Shown here in pieces: positions 9,755-20,484 of a DNA stretch of 64,000 bases. The stretch comes from G965227875 sp965227875 (GTDB taxonomy: Bacteria > Pseudomonadota > Alphaproteobacteria > Rhizobiales > JAJFHC01): positions 2,232,001 through 2,296,000 of the forward strand of contig OZ245783.1 in assembly GCA_965227875.1 (NCBI GenBank). The letters are read 5' to 3'. A model generated the notes under the pieces. It ran no database searches and was not told the origin of the DNA. It saw nothing but the letters and a program-made list of their open reading frames with translations. The position numbers and the translations under genes are program-made. The stretch's first letter is position 1. The number at the start of each line of letters is the position of its first letter.

Positions 9755-11905
9755 ATGTCGGGCCCGTTCCTCAGTGATTCCTGGTACCGGGTGGAGAAGC
9801 TGCGTCCCCGGCTGAAGGAACATCTGGAGCTCAGCCGGCATCGCTACTGGGGCGCGAGCTGGTATGTCGTGCGCGATCCCGTGGCGGGCAAGGTGCACCG
9901 GTTCACGCCAGGCGCCTGGCTGTTCATCGGCCGGCTCGACGGCCGGCGGACGGTGGACCAGGCGTGGCGGGAGGCGGCGGAGATTCTCGGCGAGGACGCG
10001 CCGTCGCAGTCCGACGTGCTCACCATCCTGGGCCAGCTCCATTCCGTGGACATCGTGTCCGGCGCGGCGACACCCGACGTCAGCGAACTGGTCGAGCGCC
10101 AGCGCAAGCAGTCGCGCCAGCTCGCCAAGAGCAACCTGCTGGGGCCGCTGTCCTTCCGCATCCCGCTGTTCAATCCCGACCGGTTTCTCGAGGCGACCGT
10201 GCCGCTGGTGCGTCCCCTTGTCGGCTGGATCGGCCTGCTCCTGGTGCTGGCCCTGGTGGTTCCCGCGGTGATGCTCGCCGGCCGGCACTGGGACGAGTTG
10301 ACCTTCAATCTCTCGGACCGGGTCCTGTCCGCCGACAATCTCCTGATGCTCGCCATCGTCTATCCTCTGGTCAAGATCGTGCACGAACTTGCCCACGGCT
10401 ATGTCGCCAAGGCCTATGGCGCGGGCGTGCGCGAGTTCGGGATCATGTTCCTGGTCTTCTTCCCCGTGCCTTATGTCGATGCGAGTGCCGCTTCCTCCCT
10501 GCCTGGCAAGTACCAGCGTGCGGCGGTGAGCGCGGCCGGCATCATCGCCGAGGTGTCCCTGGCCTCCATCGCCATGTTTGCCTGGACCGCACTCGAGCCC
10601 GGCGTGGAACGCGCCATCGCCTTCAACGTCATGGCGATCGGAGGCATTTCCACGGTACTGGTCAACGGCAATCCGCTGCTGCGCTTCGACGGCTACTTCA
10701 TCTTCACCGACCTCGCCGAGATCCCGAACCTGGGCAACCGCGCCAACCGGTTCCTCGGGCATCTCGTCGAGAAGTACGCCTTCGGTGTCGAAAAGAGCCA
10801 CCCCTATGAAGCGACGACCGCGGAGAAGGCGATCTTCCTCTTCTACGCGCCGGCGGCCTTCATCTACCGTATCGTCGTGCTCTTCGGCATCGCGCTCTTC
10901 ATCTCCCAGCGTTTCTTCTTCGTCGGCGTGGCGCTCGCCATATGGTCGGCGATCCTTTCGCTTGGCAAGCCCGCGGGAAAGGGCCTGTGGCATGTGTTTG
11001 TCAGCGCGCGCATGCGCCGTGACCGCCGCCAGGCCATGGCGGTGACCTCTGCCGCCATCGCCACGATCGCGGGTCTGCTGTTTCTCGTGCCGGTGCCCGA
11101 CATGGGGTTTGCGCGCGGCGTCGTATGGCTGCCCGAGTCGGCCTATGTGCGCACGGGTGCGGACGGCTTCGCGGACGACGTCCTGGTCGGGCCCGGTGCC
11201 CGGGTCGAGGCCGGAACGCCGGTGGCGAAGATGAGCCTGCCCGCCCTCAACGCCAGGGCGGAGGGCCTGCGATGGCGCGTCGCGGAGTTCGAGCAGCGTC
11301 TGCAGAAGGCGCGCACCGAGGCCGCCGTCACGGTCCAGATCGTCAGGGAGGAGTTGAAGGAAGCCCGCGCCCAGCTCGCCCGCACGCTCGAGGTCATGAG
11401 CGCCATGACCGTCGTTACCGCGGCGTCCGGCACCTTCGTTCCCGCGGTCCCGCTGACCGATCTCGCCGGCAGCTACCTGCCCAAAGGCTCCGTCATCGGT
11501 TATGCCGTTCCGGACGAGGCCAGGACATTGAGGATCGCCGTCACGCAGGATCTCATCGAACGCGTGCGCGGCCGCCTGCGCACCGTCGTCATCCGTCCCG
11601 TGCTCGCCGGCGGCGCCACCTACGAGACGACGCTCCTGCGCGAGGTGCCCGCCGCGCAGTACCAGCTCCCGAGCCCGGCCCTCGGACGCGCCGCGGGCGG
11701 CGCCATCGCCACCGACCCGCGCGACACCAACGGGACGACCGCGCTCAACCGGGTCTTCCAGTTCGACGCCGCCTTGCCGGACGAGCTTGCCGATGCGGGG
11801 TTCGGCGCACGCATGGACGTGCGCTTCCGCTTCGAGGATACGCCGGCCGGACTCCAGGCCGCGCGCTGGTTCCGCCGCGTCCTGCTCACCCAGCTGGGGA
11901 CCTGA
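9755..11905 (+). CDS. M50 site-2-protease-like membrane protein with PqqD-like N-terminus and lipoyl-like C-terminus
   Basis: 716 residues; GGGAGGC lies 8 bp before the ATG. Residues about 28-105 resemble a PqqD-type peptide-binding domain. The membrane part carries HELAH at 210-214 and LLRFDGYF with the third-ligand Asp near 312, the expected M50 zinc site. Several hydrophobic helices surround these motifs (about 155-180, 185-215, 250-290, 365-405, 430-450). After the last helix a lipoyl/HlyD-like region (GADGFADDVLVGPGARVEAG) and a coiled coil run to the end. The family includes putative peptide zinc metalloproteases found beside peptide-export genes. It sits between the adaptor and the SecA-like gene, with 4 bp to the latter, so the three proteins probably act together. 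Confidence 0.88.
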   Translation: MSGPFLSDSWYRVEKLRPRLKEHLELSRHRYWGASWYVVRDPVAGKVHRFTPGAWLFIGRLDGRRTVDQAWREAAEILGEDAPSQSDVLTILGQLHSVDIVSGAATPDVSELVERQRKQSRQLAKSNLLGPLSFRIPLFNPDRFLEATVPLVRPLVGWIGLLLVLALVVPAVMLAGRHWDELTFNLSDRVLSADNLLMLAIVYPLVKIVHELAHGYVAKAYGAGVREFGIMFLVFFPVPYVDASAASSLPGKYQRAAVSAAGIIAEVSLASIAMFAWTALEPGVERAIAFNVMAIGGISTVLVNGNPLLRFDGYFIFTDLAEIPNLGNRANRFLGHLVEKYAFGVEKSHPYEATTAEKAIFLFYAPAAFIYRIVVLFGIALFISQRFFFVGVALAIWSAILSLGKPAGKGLWHVFVSARMRRDRRQAMAVTSAAIATIAGLLFLVPVPDMGFARGVVWLPESAYVRTGADGFADDVLVGPGARVEAGTPVAKMSLPALNARAEGLRWRVAEFEQRLQKARTEAAVTVQIVREELKEARAQLARTLEVMSAMTVVTAASGTFVPAVPLTDLAGSYLPKGSVIGYAVPDEARTLRIAVTQDLIERVRGRLRTVVIRPVLAGGATYETTLLREVPAAQYQLPSPALGRAAGGAIATDPRDTNGTTALNRVFQFDAALPDELADAGFGARMDVRFRFEDTPAGLQAARWFRRVLLTQLGT

Positions 11906-11909
11906 CGCC

Positions 11910-13937
<2,028 letters not shown>

Positions 13938-14000
13938 GGCCGAAACCAGACATGTTGAGGCGGAGAAATGGCGGATATGCTTGCCTTCCGCGTTCATATA

Positions 14001-14017
14001 TGGAATTCTGAATTCAA
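14001..14017. promoter_or_regulatory. Palindromic operator candidate upstream of the GntR gene
   Basis: TGGAATTCTGAATTCAA is an imperfect palindrome around a central T, with six of eight arm positions matching, in a locally AT-rich stretch. It ends 44 bp before the GTG start of the FCD-type GntR regulator. Such regulators usually bind palindromes in their own promoter, so autoregulation is plausible. Only the symmetry and position support the call. Confidence 0.4.
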
Positions 14018-14061
14018 TAATTCGATTACGCGATAAGCGCGCAAGATAACGGAGGAACCCC

Positions 14062-14763
14062 GTGCTCGATCCGGTCCGGACGGAGCCCGCCCTCATCGAC
14101 CAGGTGCACGACCAGTTGGTGGAAGCGATCTCGGTCGGCCGCCTGGCGCCGGGCGAACGCCTGACCCAGGCCCGCGTCGCCGCGCTGCTCGACGTATCGC
14201 GCCAGCCGGTCAGCCATGCGCTGCAGCTTCTCAAGCACCGCGGGCTCGTCATCGAGCACGGCCGGCGCGGCCTGGCGGTCGCCCCGCTCGACGGCACGCG
14301 CATCTGGCAGCTCTACCAGGTCCGAGAGGCGCTGGACGGCCTCGCCGCGCGCCTCGCCGCGGAACGGGTGGCCGCTGGGCAGGCGGGCCGCCGCGAGACC
14401 GCCCGGCTCGCCAAGGTGCTCGACGCCGGCATCGCGCTCGACCCCGCCGACGAAACCATCGCGCTGGTGCGCGCCGACGTGGCGTTCCACCGCGCGCTCT
14501 ACGAATTGTCCGGCAACCCGGAGATCGCCGCCACCGTGGCGGAGCAATGGCCGCTCTTCATGCGCTCCATGGCCGCCGTGCTCGACGCGCCGGAGCGCGA
14601 GGTCGCCGTGTGGGCCGAGCACGCGGGCATCGTCGACGCGGTGCTCGCCGGCGATGCGGAGACCGCCGGCCGTCTGGCCGGAGACCACGCCCGGCGCGCC
14701 GGGCGCGAAACCCGCGCGCGTCTCGCCGGTCCGCAGGCGGGCGCCGGTACCGGTACCGGCTGA
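14062..14763 (+). CDS. GntR-family transcriptional regulator (FCD/FadR subfamily)
   Basis: 233 residues starting at GTG with GGAGG 6 bp upstream. The N-terminal winged helix is recognisable in GRLAPGERLTQARVAALLDVSRQPVSHAL. The C-terminal all-helical FCD ligand-binding domain has a DVAFHRALYELSGNPEI signature and a metal-binding-type His near VWAEHAGIVDAV. The extreme C-terminus ends in a Gly/Thr-rich tail. FCD regulators respond to small organic acids. The dioxygenase gene begins 41 bp downstream on the same strand and is probably controlled by it. The ligand cannot be read from the sequence. Confidence 0.9.
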   Translation: MLDPVRTEPALIDQVHDQLVEAISVGRLAPGERLTQARVAALLDVSRQPVSHALQLLKHRGLVIEHGRRGLAVAPLDGTRIWQLYQVREALDGLAARLAAERVAAGQAGRRETARLAKVLDAGIALDPADETIALVRADVAFHRALYELSGNPEIAATVAEQWPLFMRSMAAVLDAPEREVAVWAEHAGIVDAVLAGDAETAGRLAGDHARRAGRETRARLAGPQAGAGTGTG

Positions 14764-14804
14764 AACAAATCAACGGAAAACGACAGGTCCAGGAGGAAAC
14801 ACCC

Positions 14805-15605
14805 ATGAAACTCACCGATGCCCAGATCGCGCAATTCGAGGAAGAGGGCTGGATTTTCCTGCCCGAGTGCTTCTCGCCCGAGGAGGTGGCCGTGCTCAAG
14901 GCCGAGGCGGAGAACATCTATGCCGAGGACCGCGAGGAGGTCTGGCGCGAGAAGTCCGGCGCCCCGCGCACCGCCTTCGCCGCCCACACCTACAACGAGG
15001 CCTTCGCCATTCTCGGCCGCCATCCCCGGCTGATCGAGCCGCTCGAGCAGGTCTTTGGCGAGAAGGTCTACATGCACCAGTACAAGATCAACGCCAAGGC
15101 CAAGTTCGCCGGCGAGGTGTGGCAGTGGCACCAGGACTACGGCACCTGGGCGCGCGACGACGGCATGCCCGAGCCCCGCGCCATGAACATCTCGGTCTTC
15201 CTCGACGAGGTCTATTCGTTCAACGGCCCGCTCATGCTGATCCCGAAGAGCCACAAGAAAGGCGTCCTGAAGGCCGGCCACGACACCTCGACCACCAGCT
15301 ACCCCCTGTGGACGCTCGACGAGGACACGGTGGAGCGCATCGTCGACGAGGGCGGCCTCGTCGTGCCCACGGGCAAGCCCGGCGGGGTGCTCATGTTCCA
15401 CGGCAATCTCGTGCACGGGTCGGCGGGCAACATCACGCCCTTCCCCCGCAAGATCGTCTACCTGACGCTCAACGCGGTCTCCAACTACATCCGCAAGCCC
15501 ACCCGCCCGGAGTGGATCGCCCACCAGGACTTCACCCCGATCGAGGCCTGCAGCGACGACGCCCTCCTGGAATACGCCCGCAGCTACACGCAGGCGGCGG
15601 AGTGA
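14805..15605 (+). CDS. EctD-like / phytanoyl-CoA-type Fe(II)/2-oxoglutarate dioxygenase
   Basis: 266 residues from the ATG preceded by AGGAGG (14790-14795); a longer in-frame start would overlap the GntR gene. The iron triad is visible as WHQD (His109, Asp111) and NLVHGS (His204). An Arg around 215 may bind 2-oxoglutarate. The segment WHQDYGTWARDDGMPEPRA resembles the ectoine-hydroxylase signature but differs at several positions, and no ectABC genes are near. The protein probably hydroxylates a small amino-acid-like substrate, which I cannot identify. It is probably expressed with, and controlled by, the upstream GntR regulator. Confidence 0.85.
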   Translation: MKLTDAQIAQFEEEGWIFLPECFSPEEVAVLKAEAENIYAEDREEVWREKSGAPRTAFAAHTYNEAFAILGRHPRLIEPLEQVFGEKVYMHQYKINAKAKFAGEVWQWHQDYGTWARDDGMPEPRAMNISVFLDEVYSFNGPLMLIPKSHKKGVLKAGHDTSTTSYPLWTLDEDTVERIVDEGGLVVPTGKPGGVLMFHGNLVHGSAGNITPFPRKIVYLTLNAVSNYIRKPTRPEWIAHQDFTPIEACSDDALLEYARSYTQAAE

Positions 15606-15616
15606 GGCGCCGCTTA

Positions 15617-15664
15617 CTCGCAGCCTGACGCGCGTCAACCCGATTGCCAGCAATCGGCTGCGAG
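15617..15664. terminator. Inverted repeat between convergent genes, possible terminator
   Basis: CTCGCAGCC (15617-15625) pairs perfectly with GGCTGCGAG (15656-15664). A second hairpin, CGATTGC-CA-GCAATCG (15641-15656), overlaps the right arm. The structure covers the gap after the dioxygenase stop and the last codons of the convergent PucR gene. No T-run follows, so intrinsic termination is only a possibility. Confidence 0.3.
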
Positions 15665-16933
15665 CAGCAGTTCGACGAGGTCGTGGTGGCGCTGGCCGTC
15701 CAGTCCGGTCAGGTCCCGTATGCGCTCGAGCCGGGCATAGACCGTGTTGGGGTGGACGCCCAGCCGGCGTCCCGCCTTCTGCACGTTGAGATCCGCGTCG
15801 GCGAGCCCGCGCAGGGTCGCCAGGAGCGTGCCCTTGTTCCGGGCGTCGGCGTCGACGAGCAGGCCGATCCAGCCAGGCGCGGCGGAGCGGACATAGTCTC
15901 CGGCGCTATGCAGCATCAGGCTTCTGAGCGGCAGGTCCGCGAACTGCACGACCCGTCTGGTGACGGTCGCGAATTCCAGCGCGATCATCGCCTCGTTCAG
16001 CGCCCGGGGCAGGAAGGCCGTGGACGGATGGTCGGTGCTGGTGCCGACCAGCACGGCGGGACCCAGGCCGAGAAAGAGCGTGCGCAGGCGCTCCGCGAGG
16101 TTGGTTTGCGGCGCCGTCCAGCCCGACTGCCGCCGCGCGTCCGACAGGACAGCGGTCACGACGTTGTTGCGGATCCCCGAGAGGATGCGGATCGGCGTCG
16201 CGGCCACGGCCTGCGACATGGCGTTGGCGATCCGCTGGGCACGGTCGGGGTTCTCCATCTCCGACGGATTGGTCGGCTGGGCGACGGCCACGCAGTAGGT
16301 TTGCCGGCGGTCCAGGTAGCCGGACCGCTTCAGCAGCCCCGAGACATGTCCGTCGGATTCGTCGTAGCCGCTGAGCAGTATGGCCAGCAGTTCGGTCCGG
16401 CGGTCGCTTTCGGCTTCGGCGAGCATGCGCGTGTGCGACACGTATTCGGAGGCGAGGATCGTGCTGGCCGTGTTGAAATACGCCAGCGCGAAACCGGCCG
16501 CGCTGGCCGCTGAGGTCTCGCGGTCGTCGGCGCGCGCGGCAGCGGCGGCCACCACATCGCACAGCCAGTCCGCCACAATTACATGATGGCACTGATAGCA
16601 GTGCAACGCCGCCTCCAGCGGAAAGCGCTGCTCCGCGCATGTGCGGGCATAGGCCGCGACGAACGCGAAATCGCTGGGCTCGCCGCCCTGGCACAATCTG
16701 GCGATCTCCTCGAGGTGCTCTTCGATATGGGCATCGAGGGCGGGCAGGATGTCCGGGTTGCCCGACCCGGAATAGGCCCGGACCTGCGCGCGGACCGCCT
16801 GGCGAAGCCTGCCGTCCACCCCATGCCCGCGGAAGTCCGGCGCCGGTGGAGCGAGCGGGAGGACGCCCGACCGTGCCAGCCTCGACAAGGCCGTTCGCAA
16901 GGGTTCATGGCGCGTGTTGGCGGCGGTCATCAT
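15635..16933 (-). CDS. PucR/CdaR-family transcriptional regulator
   Basis: 432 residues, starting with tandem Met codons at the 16933 end. The C-terminal 70 residues carry the PucR-type helix-turn-helix (LRGLADADLNVQKAGRRLGVHPNTVYARLERI). The middle (about 170-330) resembles the degenerate GGDEF-like domain of CdaR/PucR proteins, and the N-terminal 160 residues are helical. Members activate catabolic operons in response to metabolites. The gene converges on the dioxygenase and points away from the YCII-like gene, whose start is about 125 bp from its own. Its target is not evident. Confidence 0.85.
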   Translation of the reverse strand: MMTAANTRHEPLRTALSRLARSGVLPLAPPAPDFRGHGVDGRLRQAVRAQVRAYSGSGNPDILPALDAHIEEHLEEIARLCQGGEPSDFAFVAAYARTCAEQRFPLEAALHCYQCHHVIVADWLCDVVAAAAARADDRETSAASAAGFALAYFNTASTILASEYVSHTRMLAEAESDRRTELLAILLSGYDESDGHVSGLLKRSGYLDRRQTYCVAVAQPTNPSEMENPDRAQRIANAMSQAVAATPIRILSGIRNNVVTAVLSDARRQSGWTAPQTNLAERLRTLFLGLGPAVLVGTSTDHPSTAFLPRALNEAMIALEFATVTRRVVQFADLPLRSLMLHSAGDYVRSAAPGWIGLLVDADARNKGTLLATLRGLADADLNVQKAGRRLGVHPNTVYARLERIRDLTGLDGQRHHDLVELLLAADCWQSG

Positions 16934-17057
16934 ATGTGAACTTTACACAATGATGCGTCTCGGAGAACCGGCATTCTTGCCATGGTGGCGGGGACAGACA
17001 TGGTGATAATCGACAATGCAACGGCCTGACGGCCAGTCAAGCGAAGGAGAGGCGAAA

Positions 17058-17369
17058 ATGGCGAAATATCTGTTCATCTATCACGGCGGCGAGGAGCCGG
17101 CCCCGGAAGACGTGGAGAAGGTGATGGACGCATGGGGCGCCTGGTTCGGCTCCATGGGCGCGGCAGTCATTGACGGGGGGAACCCGGTCGGCCCGTCGAG
17201 CACGGTCAGGTCCGACGGCTCGCTCGTCGAGGGAGGCGGCGCCAATCCGGCCTCGGGCTACAGCCTTATCGAGGCCTCGAGCCTGCAGGACGCGCACGAG
17301 AAAGCCAGGGGCTGCCCGCTGCTCGACGCCGGCGGGACGATCGAGATCGCCGAAGCGATGGACATGTAG
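17058..17369 (+). CDS. YCII-related protein
   Basis: 103 residues from the ATG at 17058, preceded by GAAGGAGAGG; a longer in-frame start at 17016 lacks such a site. It opens with MAKYLFIYHGGEEP, typical of the YCII/DGPF ferredoxin-like fold, and continues with alternating Gly-rich strands and a helix (SLQDAHEKARGCPLL). Family members are small, of mostly unknown function; some act on chlorinated aromatics. The next gene starts about 190 bp later and nothing recognisable lies between. Confidence 0.75.
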   Translation: MAKYLFIYHGGEEPAPEDVEKVMDAWGAWFGSMGAAVIDGGNPVGPSSTVRSDGSLVEGGGANPASGYSLIEASSLQDAHEKARGCPLLDAGGTIEIAEAMDM

Positions 17370-17562
17370 CCTCAAGGCTCCCCGGCCAATCGCAGGGCCG
17401 CATCGGTTATCGATGGTGACGCCGGACGATTTCCGGAGCTGGCCCCGCGAGGACGGCAGTCTCTCTCGAATCCGGGGCGCCGCGTGAAAGCGGAGTTGCC
17501 AGAAAGGCCGTTTTCGTTCGAAGCTTGCGGCTGAACCTCCAGAAAGCGGAAAGGGACAGCCT

Positions 17563-17958
17563 GTGCGAGTGAACCTGATCGATCCCGACGACATCGTCGC
17601 TCTCGGCGTTCCGAACTACAGCCACGGGGTTCATGTCGAAGGCGCACATCGCTGGGTGCAACTGTCCGGCCAGGTCGGGGTCGCTCCGGACGGGACGGTC
17701 GCTCCCGGGTTCGAGGCCCAGTGCCGGCAGGCATTCGCGAACATCGAAGCCTGCCTGCGCGATGCCCGCATGGGGTTCGATGACGTGGTGATGCTGCGTA
17801 TTTTCCTCATCGATCGCGAAGACCTCGCGCAGCTTCGCGAGATCCGGGCCGCGTTTTTCGGCGCCCGCCGCTTCCCGTCGACGCTCGTTTTCGTAAGCGG
17901 CCTCGTCAATCCGGCCTGGAAAGTCGAACTCGAGGTGACGGCAGCCGCCGCGGGATGA
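17563..17958 (+). CDS. RidA/YjgF-family protein without the usual catalytic arginine
   Basis: 131 residues starting at GTG. Family features include WVQLSGQVGVAPDG, QCRQAFANIEACLRDARMGFDDVVMLRIFLID and FPSTLVFVSGLV. Archetypal RidA deaminates 2-aminoacrylate using an Arg in an R-S-x-V-x-V segment; here that segment reads PSTLVFVSGL with Thr instead. It therefore belongs with Rid subfamilies not expected to act as classical imine deaminases. It is probably cytoplasmic and, by family precedent, trimeric. No operon partner is obvious. Confidence 0.85.
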   Translation: MRVNLIDPDDIVALGVPNYSHGVHVEGAHRWVQLSGQVGVAPDGTVAPGFEAQCRQAFANIEACLRDARMGFDDVVMLRIFLIDREDLAQLREIRAAFFGARRFPSTLVFVSGLVNPAWKVELEVTAAAAG

Positions 17959-18009
17959 TCGTCCCGGCCGGTGCAATTTTGGGTGTCGGATTATCGGGGC
18001 TACGATGAA

Positions 18010-18807
18010 ATGAGGGTCATTCAGCACCTGAGAAACCGCTGGTTCGGGCCGCGCGGGATGGTGCTTGTCACCGCGGGCCAGTGCGGCAGCACCTGGCTCC
18101 TCGACCTGCTCTCCGGCCAGCCTGATCTTGCCGTCCACGCCGAGCTTCAGAACACCTATCGCCTTGCCGGCGCGCAGGAAACGGTCATCTCAGAGACGCT
18201 GGCCGAGGCCCGCCGAGCGGGGCGGACGGCGGTCGTGCGCATCCGGCCGCGCCGCGCGGCGGATCCCGATGCGCTTGCCCGGATCCTTGCGCGCCACCGG
18301 CCCCGCGTGGTGCGTCTCATCCGCCGCAATACCGTCAAGCAGACAGTGTCGCGCCTGCGTGCGGGCCCGCTCGCCGATGCCGCCCAGGTGCTGACCGGGC
18401 GGCGCATTCCCCATCTCTACGACTGGCTCGTCGCCGAGCATCCAGGCCTGCTGGAAACCGCGCGTGCGCCGTCCGAGATCGCCCCGGACGTCCTTGTCGA
18501 CGCCCTCGCCAAAACGCGCGCCCGCGAAGACGAGGCCGACCGGTTCGCCGCCCGGCTTGGCGCGGCCGACATCCTCTCCTGCGCATACGAAGACCTGCAG
18601 GCCGATCCGGGGCGTTTCGTCGCCGGGTTGTGCACGAAGATCGGCGTGGCGCCACCCGGCCCCGCCGGGCTGCACACGGGTATCCTGAAGAGAACGCCGG
18701 ACGACCTGCGTGCGGTCATCGGCAATTTCGAGGCCTGCCGGGTGGCACTCGGCGACACCGCCGAACGGGCCATGCTGGAAGACAATGGGCCCGGGACAGG
18801 TGGCTAA
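18010..18807 (+). CDS. Sulfotransferase-like protein
   Basis: 265 residues from the ATG at 18010; a GTG at 17971 would add 13. The N-terminal MVLVTAGQCGSTWLLDLL resembles a PAPS-binding 5'-phosphosulfate loop after a beta strand, although the usual Arg/Lys of the loop is replaced by Gln-Cys. A 3'-phosphate-type segment, RVVRLIRRNTVKQTVSRLR, follows in the middle, and AYEDLQADPGRFVAGLC is typical of the family's end. It probably transfers sulfate to a carbohydrate or small molecule. It is the first of two sulfotransferase-like genes bracketing the glycosyltransferase and ligase cluster. Confidence 0.65.
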   Translation: MRVIQHLRNRWFGPRGMVLVTAGQCGSTWLLDLLSGQPDLAVHAELQNTYRLAGAQETVISETLAEARRAGRTAVVRIRPRRAADPDALARILARHRPRVVRLIRRNTVKQTVSRLRAGPLADAAQVLTGRRIPHLYDWLVAEHPGLLETARAPSEIAPDVLVDALAKTRAREDEADRFAARLGAADILSCAYEDLQADPGRFVAGLCTKIGVAPPGPAGLHTGILKRTPDDLRAVIGNFEACRVALGDTAERAMLEDNGPGTGG

Positions 18808-18980
18808 GGCTCGCCACACTGTTGCATAATGGCAACGAAATGTTGAAAAACGCGCAATTTCGGGGCTTTAGGCGTGCGCATGGTAAAATTCGGGTTCACG
18901 CGCGGCGAGTCATCTGTGTAAATTTGACGCAATTGTCCAATAGAGCGCTTGCCGTCCCGGCGGGCGCGGGGGGAGCTGTC

Positions 18981-20402
18981 GTGAGCAATCGAGCCGTCGA
19001 GTCGAATCCACGTACCGAAAGTCAGCGTATCGAACTGCGTGAGGCCCTGGCCGGGTTTCTCGGCAGCCGTCCGACACATATCTTCTTCTGCGCCGTCGAC
19101 ACTGCCGGCAGGACGCCGAAGGTGACGGCCCATGTCAGCGCCCGGTACCGCAACAGTGCGCTGCAGGGTGACCTCGATGCCCATCTCCGGTCGGCCGGCG
19201 TGGTCGCCGACAGCGAGATCCGTCTGCATGCCGACGATTACGGATCTGCCACGTCGCTCGAACAACTCACCCGCAAGACCCGCGAAGGGGACATCAATTT
19301 CGATCCGACGGGTTGCGTCGGCCGCTCGATCGTCCTCGTCGACGCCGCCCGTACGCTCCGCAAGGACCTTGGCGGCCGGGTGCAGGGGCTCTATCTCGCG
19401 CCCTTCGACAGGGACCTCTATCTGGTGCTCGATGCCGAGGCCGTGTCCGCGGCGGGCGAAGATCACGACATGATGCTGCGCGAGGCCGGCAAGGCGCTCG
19501 CCGCCGCGCTGTCACAGTCCATGGCGCGCATGGGCCTCAGGCTCGACCTGCATGTCATGTACCGGATGCCGGAGGCCGAGGTCATCCCGGTCGACCGTCT
19601 CTCCGCGGGCGGCCGCTTCGAGACGCTGCGGCGGAAAGCGGGCCTCAAGGGACGTGCGGCTGCCGCGGCCATTGCGGCCATGGTTGGCATGGGTGTCTCC
19701 GCCCCCGCGCTGGCCGGCGATACCGCCGTCGCGCAAAACAATTCGAAATTCTCCTTCAGGGGCGGCAGCATCGACGACAACGAGGCGTTTCTCGCCGACG
19801 GCAGCATCTCCACCAACCTGCACGGCAATTACGGTATCCAGATCGACGGCGGCATCGGCGATGTCGACGGGTCCGGCATCTACGGTGCCGGCGCGCACGT
19901 GTTCTGGCGCGATTCCGATGTCGGTCTTCTCGGCATCCAGGGTGCCTACGCGGAAGCCGAGAAGAGAGGCCCGAATGTCGACGTCGGCCGCATCGGTGCG
20001 GAAGGCGAATGGTATCTCGGTGACTTCACCATGAAGGCGTCGGGCGGTTACCAGTTCTCCAACGAGGACACGATCGACGGCGGTTACCTCGCCGGCCAGA
20101 TCGCCTATTACCCGCTCGAGGACCTCGTGGTGAAACTCGGCGGCGGCTTCGCCGGCGGCACCGACAACTATGAAGCCAATGTCGGCCTCGAGTACCAGAC
20201 GACCGCGCTGGGAATGTCCGGCCTTTCGGTCTTCGCGGACAGTTCAGTCGGCAAGGACGACTATTATTCCGTGCTTGTCGGCCTGCGGTTCTATTTCGGC
20301 AACGAGGACAAGTCGCTCAAGCGCCGCCACCGCGAGGACGATCCCGACGGTATTTTCGACGGATTCTCCGGGCTCGTGTCAACGTCGACTTACTTCAAGT
20401 AG
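18981..20402 (+). CDS. Fusion of a cytoplasmic-type domain, an internal signal-like segment and an outer-membrane beta-barrel
   Basis: 473 residues from GTG with GGGGGAG 5 bp upstream; the frame is open further upstream but with poorer starts. Residues 1-205 look soluble (alternating strands and helices) and match nothing I know. Residues 217-246, RRKAG... to ...APALAGD, have the charge, hydrophobic core and AxA site of a signal peptide but lie in the middle. Residues 250-450 have alternating amphipathic strands with aromatic girdles (GAEGEWYLGDFTMKASGGY), and the barrel seems to end with LVGLRFYF like an outer-membrane beta-signal. About 20 residues follow it. Either the protein is processed at the internal site or translation restarts within it (for example Met193). 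Confidence 0.65.
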   Translation: MSNRAVESNPRTESQRIELREALAGFLGSRPTHIFFCAVDTAGRTPKVTAHVSARYRNSALQGDLDAHLRSAGVVADSEIRLHADDYGSATSLEQLTRKTREGDINFDPTGCVGRSIVLVDAARTLRKDLGGRVQGLYLAPFDRDLYLVLDAEAVSAAGEDHDMMLREAGKALAAALSQSMARMGLRLDLHVMYRMPEAEVIPVDRLSAGGRFETLRRKAGLKGRAAAAAIAAMVGMGVSAPALAGDTAVAQNNSKFSFRGGSIDDNEAFLADGSISTNLHGNYGIQIDGGIGDVDGSGIYGAGAHVFWRDSDVGLLGIQGAYAEAEKRGPNVDVGRIGAEGEWYLGDFTMKASGGYQFSNEDTIDGGYLAGQIAYYPLEDLVVKLGGGFAGGTDNYEANVGLEYQTTALGMSGLSVFADSSVGKDDYYSVLVGLRFYFGNEDKSLKRRHREDDPDGIFDGFSGLVSTSTYFK

Positions 20403-20484
20403 TCACGCCGCGACCTGTTTTCCGGCCGCATCCGTTCGCGTCTGACCGCCCGCCAACGGCTCCGCGCAAACGGTGCGTGCGTGA

